DNA of 9,180 nucleotides from Prevotellamassilia sp. (GTDB lineage Bacteria > Bacteroidota > Bacteroidia > Bacteroidales > Bacteroidaceae). The notes beneath the pieces are model-generated. The model was not told the DNA's origin. It did not search any database and saw nothing but the letters and a program-made list of their open reading frames with translations. This document shows positions 1 to 5,564 of the stretch, piece after piece; positions within the stretch are counted from its first letter, which is position 1; every line of letters begins with the position of its first letter. The DNA lies in assembly GCA_018383375.1 (NCBI GenBank), contig JAHAWW010000033.1, forward strand, positions 1-9,180. Direction: 5' to 3'. Position numbers and translations under genes: made by a program.

Positions 1-414
1 ATCAACACCTATCTTGAAAGCATCGGCACCACTCCACTTCACGGCGGCAGCAAGCTTTCAGAGCTTATCAATCGTCCACAGATTTCACTTGAAGGCATCG
101 CCAAAGAAGTCAAGGGACTGCAGCAGATTTTTGATGCATTGCAGAACGACAAGGCCGAAATTATCGAAGCCGCTGAAGTCGAAATCAAATATGCCGGCTA
201 CATCGCTCGCGAACGCCTCATCGCCGACAAGATGCAGCGGCTTGAAGCCATTCGCATCAAAGGACGTTTCGACTACAACGCCATCACGCAACTCTCCACT
301 GAGGCCAGACAAAAACTCACCAACATTGACCCGGAGACGCTCGCCCAAGCCGGCCGCATCCCCGGCGTTTCGCCGAGCGACATTTCCGTCTTGCTCGTTT
401 TGCTGGGCAGATAA
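1..414 (+). CDS. mnmG: tRNA uridine-5-carboxymethylaminomethyl modification enzyme MnmG, C-terminal part (5' end outside window)
   Basis: MnmG (GidA) is the FAD/NADH-dependent partner of MnmE. Together they place the carboxymethylaminomethyl group on the wobble uridine (U34) of certain tRNAs in the cytoplasm. The reading frame is open from base 1 and ends at TAA 412-414, giving the last 137 residues. What is visible is the helical C-terminal domain that contacts MnmE and tRNA: the EIKYAGYIARE segment, the FDY...LSTEARQKL stretch, and the family-typical ending with RIPGVSPSDI followed by a short hydrophobic tail. The FAD-binding N-terminal domain lies outside the window. The apparent TTG start at 139 is internal; the homologous frame continues upstream to the edge. 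The stop is 16 bases before a parS palindrome. In many bacteria mnmG lies near the replication origin, which fits that site. Family assignment is firm. Confidence 0.93.
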   Translation: MNTYLESIGTTPLHGGSKLSELINRPQISLEGIAKEVKGLQQIFDALQNDKAEIIEAAEVEIKYAGYIARERLIADKMQRLEAIRIKGRFDYNAITQLSTEARQKLTNIDPETLAQAGRIPGVSPSDISVLLVLLGR

Positions 415-430
415 AGAACAGAAGACTTAT

Positions 431-446
431 TGTTTCACGTGAAACA
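431..446. promoter_or_regulatory. parS: parS centromere site (ParB-binding palindrome)
   Basis: TGTTTCACGTGAAACA is a perfect 16-bp palindrome and equals the widely conserved chromosomal parS consensus base for base. ParB (Spo0J) binds such sites, spreads into flanking DNA and, with ParA and SMC, segregates the origin region. The site lies in the 124-bp gap between mnmG and uvrC, outside any gene. It differs from the Noc-binding palindrome, whose core is CCCGGG instead of CACGTG. ParB binding is inferred from the exact match and location; parA and parB themselves are not in the window. Confidence 0.85.
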
Positions 447-538
447 TTTAACTTCACAACTGCTCGTTCTCAGTGCGTTAGAGGCAAGCGCTTTTGGCTA
501 TGTTAAAGTAATGGTATAAGCACAATCACACCTGTAAG

Positions 539-2398
539 ATGGTAACTGAACACAAAGGCAGCAACGCCGAGACGCTTGCGCGTTATCTCAAAGGGATAGT
601 CCACAATTTGCCGGACTGTCCTGGATGTTACCAATATCTTGACGAGAAGGGGGTTGTTATCTATGTGGGTAAGGCGAAAAATCTTAAAAGACGCGTCAGC
701 TCATATTTCAACAAAGACCAACAAAGCAACAAAACACGGCTTTTGGTCACGAAAATCAGAGATATTAAATATGTCGTGGTCAATACCGAAGAAGACGCTT
801 TGCTGCTTGAGAACAACCTCATCAAACGCTACAAACCGAAATACAACGTATTGCTGAAGGACGACAAGACCTATCCTTCGATTGCCATCACAAACGAATA
901 TCTTCCACGAATATTCAAAACGCGCCAGCGCTACCTGAAGGGGGCTACTTATTATGGTCCCTACAGCCACGTACCAACAATGTATGCCTTGCTCGACCTT
1001 TGCAAGCAACTTTACCACCCGAGGCCTTGTCACGCCACGCTCACCAAAGAGGGCGTGGAAAATGGTAAATATGAAGTCTGCTTAGACTATCACATCCATA
1101 ATTGTAGCGCACCTTGCGTCAACAAGCAAAGTCGCGAGGACTATATGGACAAAATCAATGCTTGCCGCCGCATATTGAGTGGACAGACAAGCGACGTGGC
1201 TCGAGAAATAAAGAGCAAGATGCTGGCTCTCGCCGAAGAAATGCGCTTTGAAGAGGCCGGCGAACTCAAGCGTCAATTGGACCTTATCGAAAACTTCAGA
1301 GCAAAGAGCGAGATTGTGTCGCAGGCCCTCCATAATATTGATGTGTTTAATATAGCCAGCGACGAAAAGAGTTCGTATATCAACTACCTTCACATCAACG
1401 AGGGCTGCATCAATCAGGCCTTCACCTTTGAATACAAGAAGCGTTTGGACGAAACCGAGGAAGAATTATTGGCCTTGGGCATTGTCGAAATGAGGCAACG
1501 CTATCAGAGCAAATCCAAAGAGATAATCGTACCATTTTTGGTCGAACTCCCTGAAGATTACGCCAAGCAAACCATACCGCTCAAAGGCGAAAAAAAGAAA
1601 CTCCTTGAACTCTCTCAACTCAATGTCAAACAGTATAAATTTGACCGCCAAAAGCAGGCCGAAAAGCTCAATCCTGAGCAAAAAGCGGTGCGTTTGATGA
1701 AAGAAATTCAGACCATTTTGGGGTTGCCGTCTCTACCCTATCGCGTCGAACTTTTTGACAATTCAAACATTCAGGGCGAGGATGCCGTGGCGGCTTGTGT
1801 AGTTTTTGAAAAGCTCAAACCGGCAAAAAAAGACTATCGAAAATACGTCATTAAGACCGTTACGGGGCCTGACGATTATGCCTCAATGACAGAGGTGGTA
1901 AGGCGTCGCTATACGCGTCTTGTAGAGGAGAATTTGCCGCTGCCCAACCTGATTATTGCCGATGGCGGGAAGGGGCAAATGGAGGTCATCAGGCGTGTGG
2001 TGGAAGACGAACTACATCTCAACATTCCCATCGCAGGATTGGCCAAAGACGGTAGACATCGCACACGGGAACTGCTCTTTGGTCATCCGCCTTTGACCGT
2101 TGGCATGAAGCCAGAAAGCGAACTTTTCCGTCTTTTGACACGTATGCAAGACGAGGTTCACCGGTTTGCCATCAGTTTCCATCGCGACAAACGCTCTAAA
2201 CGACAGACCCAGTCAGAACTCGACTCCATCGCCGGCATCGGACCCAAAACGAAAGAAATATTACTCAAGAAATTGGGCAGTGTGAAGAAAATCAAGGAGG
2301 CCTCATTAGAGGAACTCACTGCATTGGCAGGGACCTCAAAGGGCCAAGTCTTATTCTCACACTTCCACCCCACTCCTTCAGATCAGCATAACCTATGA
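539..2398 (+). CDS. uvrC: UvrABC excinuclease subunit C
   Basis: UvrC makes the two incisions in nucleotide excision repair after UvrA and UvrB have marked the lesion. This is a 619-residue cytoplasmic protein of normal family length. In order it has: a GIY-YIG nuclease domain (about 27-105; GCY 29-31, YVG 42-44, metal-ligand candidate E91 in LLLENNLIK) for the 3' cut; a cysteine set C164-x16-C181-x7-C189-x3-C193, resembling the iron-sulfur ligands described in E. coli UvrC; a UVR helix pair that contacts UvrB (about 220-255); an RNase H-like domain for the 5' cut with its probable D-D-H triad at D407 (FDNSNIQG), D475 (ADGGKGQ) and H541 (DEVHRFA); and a helix-hairpin-helix region (about 560-597, GIGPKTK). 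The last 15 or so residues, rich in His and Pro, look unlike the usual short tail. ATG 539 is chosen because it leaves about 15 residues before the conserved region; no clear Shine-Dalgarno sequence precedes it. The stop overlaps the dtd start. Confidence 0.97.
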   Translation: MVTEHKGSNAETLARYLKGIVHNLPDCPGCYQYLDEKGVVIYVGKAKNLKRRVSSYFNKDQQSNKTRLLVTKIRDIKYVVVNTEEDALLLENNLIKRYKPKYNVLLKDDKTYPSIAITNEYLPRIFKTRQRYLKGATYYGPYSHVPTMYALLDLCKQLYHPRPCHATLTKEGVENGKYEVCLDYHIHNCSAPCVNKQSREDYMDKINACRRILSGQTSDVAREIKSKMLALAEEMRFEEAGELKRQLDLIENFRAKSEIVSQALHNIDVFNIASDEKSSYINYLHINEGCINQAFTFEYKKRLDETEEELLALGIVEMRQRYQSKSKEIIVPFLVELPEDYAKQTIPLKGEKKKLLELSQLNVKQYKFDRQKQAEKLNPEQKAVRLMKEIQTILGLPSLPYRVELFDNSNIQGEDAVAACVVFEKLKPAKKDYRKYVIKTVTGPDDYASMTEVVRRRYTRLVEENLPLPNLIIADGGKGQMEVIRRVVEDELHLNIPIAGLAKDGRHRTRELLFGHPPLTVGMKPESELFRLLTRMQDEVHRFAISFHRDKRSKRQTQSELDSIAGIGPKTKEILLKKLGSVKKIKEASLEELTALAGTSKGQVLFSHFHPTPSDQHNL

Positions 2399-2847
2399 GA
2401 ATTGTCATTCAGCGCGTCAGTGAAGCATCCGTAACGATAGAAGGCCATATAAAATCATCTATCCGGCAAGGTTTTTTAATTTTATTGGGCATTGAAGAAG
2501 CCGACGAGTGTGAAGATGCCGACTGGCTCATCAAAAAGACCATTGGCCTGCGTGTCTTCGACGATGAAAACGGCGTCATGAACAAGAGCATTCAAGACGT
2601 GGGCGGCGACATTATTGTGGTGAGCCAATTCACATTGATGGCTTCTTGCAAGAAAGGCAACCGTCCTTCTTACATCCGTGCGGCGGGCCACGATAAGGCC
2701 ATTCCGCTCTATGAATACTTTTGCTCGTCATTAAGCCAGGCTTTAGGTAAGGCCGTTGGCACAGGCGAGTTTGGGGCCGACATGAAGGTGGCGTTAGTCA
2801 ACGACGGGCCGGTAACCATCTGCATCGACACGAAAAACAAAGAATGA
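2395..2847 (+). CDS. dtd: D-aminoacyl-tRNA deacylase (D-Tyr-tRNA(Tyr) deacylase)
   Basis: DTD hydrolyses D-amino acids (and glycine mischarged on tRNA-Ala) from tRNA, keeping D-residues out of proteins. It is a cytoplasmic homodimer. The 150-residue product has the normal family length and both signatures: SQFTL at 77-81, followed by the KKGNRPSY segment, and NDGPVT at 136-141, which carries the Gly-cisPro motif (G138-P139) that rejects L-amino acids. The N-terminus MRIVIQRVSEASV is typical, so ATG 2395 is secure. That ATG overlaps the uvrC stop in an ATGA arrangement, and the dtd stop overlaps the next start in the same way, which suggests translational coupling. Identification is by clear family motifs. 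Confidence 0.96.
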   Translation: MRIVIQRVSEASVTIEGHIKSSIRQGFLILLGIEEADECEDADWLIKKTIGLRVFDDENGVMNKSIQDVGGDIIVVSQFTLMASCKKGNRPSYIRAAGHDKAIPLYEYFCSSLSQALGKAVGTGEFGADMKVALVNDGPVTICIDTKNKE

Positions 2848-3179
2848 CCATTATGACCATAAAAGAAGCACAAGAAGCTGTAGACCAATGGATTAAGGAA
2901 TATGGCGTGAGATATTTCAACGAGTTGACCAATATGGCTATTCTGACGGAAGAAGTGGGCGAATTGGCGCGGATTATGTCGCGAAAATACGGCGAACAAT
3001 CGTTCAAACCTGGCGAACCCACCAATCCGGCAGATGAAATGGCCGATGTTTTGTGGGTCTTGCTCTGTTTGGCCAACCAGACCGGCGTAGACCTTACCGA
3101 AGCGCTTGAGCGTAACATACAAAAGAAGACCAAGCGCGACAAAACGCGCCACCTTAACAACGAAAAACTGAAACCATAA
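2844..3179 (+). CDS. MazG-type nucleotide pyrophosphohydrolase (small, single-domain)
   Basis: This family hydrolyses (d)NTPs, often damaged or non-canonical ones, to the monophosphate and pyrophosphate with Mg2+. The 111-residue protein is a single MazG unit, unlike the two-domain E. coli MazG. The metal-binding signature is visible: E36-E37-x-x-E40, a 24-residue spacer, then E65-x-x-D68 (EEVGE...EMAD). No signal peptide or membrane segment is evident; the C-terminus is basic. The precise substrate cannot be read from the sequence. The frame opens at ATG 2844, overlapping the dtd stop by four bases. A second ATG at 2853 begins a near-copy of the same nine bases (protein MTIMTI) and is an equally plausible start. 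It lies between dtd and deoC in a probable operon, consistent with a nucleotide-sanitising role (inferred). Confidence 0.88.
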   Translation: MTIMTIKEAQEAVDQWIKEYGVRYFNELTNMAILTEEVGELARIMSRKYGEQSFKPGEPTNPADEMADVLWVLLCLANQTGVDLTEALERNIQKKTKRDKTRHLNNEKLKP

Positions 3180-3199
3180 CCATAAATAAGAACACGATT

Positions 3200-4129
3200 A
3201 TGACCGAACATTGCCATCATCACGACCACGAGGCCGATTGCCTTCACGTCAATCGCTATCAAGAAGCCTTCAACCAGTTCGACACTCACGTCCACGACGA
3301 AGACATCCACGCTGCCGTGTGTCGTCTGCTTGAAGAGAAGAAGGCACAATACGACACGCCCGAGGTCAAAAAAGCCCTGCTGGGCACCATCGAACTCACC
3401 ACGCTCAAAGTGACCGACTCGCAAGAAAGTGTGTTGAAATTTACCGAAAAGGTTAATGCATTTGCCGACGCTCATCCCGAGTTGCCACACTTGGCCACCA
3501 TTTGCGTCTACCCTAATTTTGCCAAGATTGTGTCTGAAAGTCTCGAAGCCGACAATGTCGAAGTGGCTTGTGTGAGCGGCGGCTTCCCATCGTCGCAAAC
3601 CTTCCTTGAGGTCAAGACCATTGAGACGGCTCTGGCCGTTCACGATGGCGCCACAGAGATAGACATGGTGCTCAATGTGGGTGCTTTCTTGAGTGGCGAC
3701 TATGAGACCTGTGCCGATGAGATTGAAGAAATCAAGAGTGCAGCTGCCGAGGCACCGCTCAAGGTCATTCTCGAAACCGGTGCACTGCAGACGGCCGAAA
3801 ACATCAAGAAGGCCTCTATTCTCTCCATTTACGCCGGCGCCGATTTCATCAAGACTTCTACGGGCAAAATAGAGCCCGCTGCCACGCCCGAAGCGGCCTT
3901 GGTGATGTGTCAAACCATTCGCGAATATTACAAGCTCACAGGCACCAAAATCGGCTTTAAGGCGGCCGGTGGCATCAACACAGTGAGCGATGCCGTGGGC
4001 TACTACACCATCGTTCGCGAGATTTTGGGCGAAGAGTGGATTAAAGAGGGGCTCTTCCGCATCGGCACAAGCCGTCTCGCCAACTTGCTCGTCAGTGAAA
4101 TTTTAGGCGAAAATTGCAAACCGTTCTAA
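3200..4129 (+). CDS. deoC: 2-deoxyribose-5-phosphate aldolase
   Basis: DeoC reversibly splits 2-deoxyribose 5-phosphate into acetaldehyde and glyceraldehyde 3-phosphate, feeding deoxynucleoside carbon into glycolysis. It is a cytoplasmic class I (Schiff-base) TIM-barrel aldolase. The catalytic set is visible: D155 in EIDMVLNVGA, the Schiff-base lysine K218 in DFIKTSTGK, and the second lysine K254 in GFKAAGGI, where many relatives have KPAGG. LETGAL around 191-196 and RIGTS near the C-terminus support the barrel. At 309 residues it is longer than the E. coli enzyme (259). Part of the extra length is an N-terminal extension whose first 16 residues are rich in His and Cys (MTEHCHHHDH...CLH), which could bind metal; this is speculative. 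It starts 20 bases after the mazG-like gene with no visible promoter or terminator between them, so it is probably the last gene of the uvrC-dtd-mazG operon. Confidence 0.95.
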   Translation: MTEHCHHHDHEADCLHVNRYQEAFNQFDTHVHDEDIHAAVCRLLEEKKAQYDTPEVKKALLGTIELTTLKVTDSQESVLKFTEKVNAFADAHPELPHLATICVYPNFAKIVSESLEADNVEVACVSGGFPSSQTFLEVKTIETALAVHDGATEIDMVLNVGAFLSGDYETCADEIEEIKSAAAEAPLKVILETGALQTAENIKKASILSIYAGADFIKTSTGKIEPAATPEAALVMCQTIREYYKLTGTKIGFKAAGGINTVSDAVGYYTIVREILGEEWIKEGLFRIGTSRLANLLVSEILGENCKPF

Positions 4130-4200
4130 AGAGAACAAGCCAGGCGGCTCATATGATATAAATACAACATATAAGCCGGGCATGACATAGAACAAACGCA

Positions 4201-4246
4201 CAACCCGAGGCTGTGACGATACATCTGTCGCCGAAGCCTCGGGTTG
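4201..4246. terminator. Long hairpin downstream of deoC, probable terminator
   Basis: A perfect 12-bp inverted repeat (CAACCCGAGGCT 4201-4212, AGCCTCGGGTTG 4235-4246) starts 72 bases after the deoC stop. The 22-base interior can pair further (GTGAC 4213-4217 with GTCGC 4227-4231, one G-U pair), leaving a 3-base bulge and a 9-base loop. The + side is followed by only a weak T-rich stretch (GTCTTGTTG), and the - side by TGCGTTTGTT. It is best read as the end of the deoC operon, possibly working in both directions. The lack of a clean T tract keeps confidence moderate. Confidence 0.5.
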
Positions 4247-4399
4247 GTCTTGTTGATATGGCTGTCTTGTATAAACGAAAATGTGATATGGCATGAGCCA
4301 GACCTCGCCTCTCCCCCACTCTTCTCTATACCCAGAAGTTTACCTTTTTCCCAATCACACAATCACGGGCTTGTAAACTACTCATATACAAAACAATAT

Positions 4400-4422
4400 G
4401 GTGACTGAATGCTTCAGTCACC
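4400..4422 (-). terminator. Hairpin terminator of the polyprenyl synthase gene
   Basis: A perfect 10-bp stem (GGTGACTGAA 4400-4409, TTCAGTCACC 4413-4422) with a 3-base TGC loop lies 27 bases beyond the stop codon of the - strand gene. Read on the - strand it is followed by ATATTGTTTTGTAT, a T-rich run suited to intrinsic termination. On the + strand only a short TTT follows, so any action in that direction would be weaker. Confidence 0.62.
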
Positions 4423-4449
4423 TTTAATCACATCTATAAGGTAGGGGTA

Positions 4450-5424
4450 TCAGGCTTTGCGGCCTATTACATACATCAGATACTGTCGGAGGCCTTCTTT
4501 GACGGCCGGATTTTGAAAAGCGTCAAGACATTGCTCGGCCTTGGCCGCATATTGTTCCATCACCTTTTGGGCATATTCAATGCCGCCGGATTGTTTCACC
4601 ATCTCAATCAGGCGTTGAATGTCGTTGGCCGTTGCCTCGCCAGTCTTGACCAATTCGGCGAGACGGTGCATCTCTTGATTGTCTGAGTGGGTCAAGGCAT
4701 AGAGGGCCGGCAGGGTGAGTTTGCCTTCACGCATATCGTTGCCGGTGGGTTTTCCGATTTGTTTATCGTCGTAATAGTCAAACAAATCGTCTCTAATCTG
4801 GAAACACATACCCACGTTCTCGCCAAAAGTTCTTGCCTTCTCTACGAATGCGGCATCTGCTTGCATAGCCACCGCAGCCATTTCGCCACAACAGGCAAAC
4901 AAGACGGCGGTTTTGCAGCGAATGACCTCATAATAAGCCTGCTCGTTGTATATCTGCTGGCGGATATTGGCCAACTGGGCAATTTCGCCTTCTGAGAGCG
5001 TAGCTCCCAAACGCGCCACGACATCCACGCAGTGCAAGTTGCCGGTCATTGCGGACTGTTGCATAGCTGTCGACAAGAGATAGTCGCCCAGCAAAACGGC
5101 CATTTTATTGCCATAAACGGCATTGACCGAACCCTGTCCGCGGCGCTCGTCGCTTTCGTCCACCACGTCATCGTGTACAAGGCTGGCCGTGTGAAGCACT
5201 TCAAGCGTGACGGCCGAACGATAGGCAGCCATATTCACCTCGCCACACTCTTTGGCCACGAGCAACACGAGCAACGGTCGCATCATTTTGCCACGGCGTT
5301 GCTTCAAAAACGAGAGCGCCATACCCAGATAGTCGTCTGAGTGTTTCAGTGCCTCGTCGAAGAGAGTTTTGTATTGCTCAAGTTCAGCCGTCACGGGCTG
5401 ACGTATAGCTGTGAGTAAATCCAT
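4450..5424 (-). CDS. Trans-polyprenyl diphosphate synthase (IspB / octaprenyl synthase-like)
   Basis: This enzyme chain-elongates allylic diphosphates with isopentenyl diphosphate in trans. The 324-residue protein has the family signatures in order: GKMMRP 45-50 (IPP binding), the first Asp-rich motif D85-D86-V-V-D89 followed by ERRG, GD at 113-114, FQIRDD at 208-213 containing the second motif D212-D213-L-F-D216, then GKPTGNDMREGK at 224-235. Residues just before the first motif (TASLVH) are small or aliphatic with no bulky aromatic, which in this family fits a long-chain product. In a Bacteroidetes host that is probably the menaquinone side chain (inference; farnesyl or geranylgeranyl products are less likely). 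Its ATG is the complement of 5422-5424; no Shine-Dalgarno is visible. It diverges from polA, and a TAnnTTTG box lies about 70 bases upstream. Confidence 0.93.
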   Translation of the reverse strand: MDLLTAIRQPVTAELEQYKTLFDEALKHSDDYLGMALSFLKQRRGKMMRPLLVLLVAKECGEVNMAAYRSAVTLEVLHTASLVHDDVVDESDERRGQGSVNAVYGNKMAVLLGDYLLSTAMQQSAMTGNLHCVDVVARLGATLSEGEIAQLANIRQQIYNEQAYYEVIRCKTAVLFACCGEMAAVAMQADAAFVEKARTFGENVGMCFQIRDDLFDYYDDKQIGKPTGNDMREGKLTLPALYALTHSDNQEMHRLAELVKTGEATANDIQRLIEMVKQSGGIEYAQKVMEQYAAKAEQCLDAFQNPAVKEGLRQYLMYVIGRKA

Positions 5425-5493
5425 TGAGAGGTGGGCACGAGAAAGGAGTGTTGCGCCCTTTCCAGCGGTTTTTGATAAATTCTGTTAGGATTG

Positions 5494-5501
5494 CAAAAGT
5501 A
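5494..5501 (-). promoter_or_regulatory. Bacteroidetes -7 box for the polyprenyl synthase gene
   Basis: On the - strand these bases read TACTTTTG, matching every fixed position of the Bacteroidetes -7 element TAnnTTTG. The box lies about 70 bases before the ATG at 5424, a reasonable 5' UTR length, in the 140-bp gap shared with divergent polA. I do not see a clear -33 TTTG/TTG at the expected distance, so this is a partial match. Confidence 0.4.
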
Positions 5502-5564
5502 ATAAATTATGGTTATAGAAAGGATTATTTTGCGTATTTTTACCGCATCATTAAAGCCTTTTGT

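Larger units (their letters stand above)
4130..4449. other. Non-coding gap between convergent deoC and polyprenyl synthase genes
   Basis: This 320-base stretch lies between two converging 3' ends and holds no credible gene. The open frames are very short (for example a 12-codon ATG frame beginning near 4259) or are anti-sense frames with no recognisable protein character. It contains two perfect inverted repeats, listed separately as terminators. A weaker 7-bp inverted repeat (AGTTTAC 4337-4343 and GTAAACT 4373-4379) may be chance. I see no tRNA, repeat array or promoter box here. Confidence 0.7.

Noticed and set aside
2798..3913. 371-codon open frame on the - strand
   Set aside because: It is antisense to the well-supported mazG-like and deoC genes, with no recognisable family.
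4337..4379. 7-bp inverted repeat AGTTTAC/GTAAACT
   Set aside because: Short arms with a 29-base spacer in AT-rich sequence; easily due to chance.
4592..4599. TGTTTCAC, a parS half-site inside the polyprenyl synthase gene
   Set aside because: The second half of the palindrome is missing and the sequence is coding.
5424..5564. 47-codon N-terminal extension of polA from a TTG start
   Set aside because: It lies in the divergent promoter gap, has no polymerase-like sequence, and the ATG at 5565 gives the typical Pol I N-terminus.
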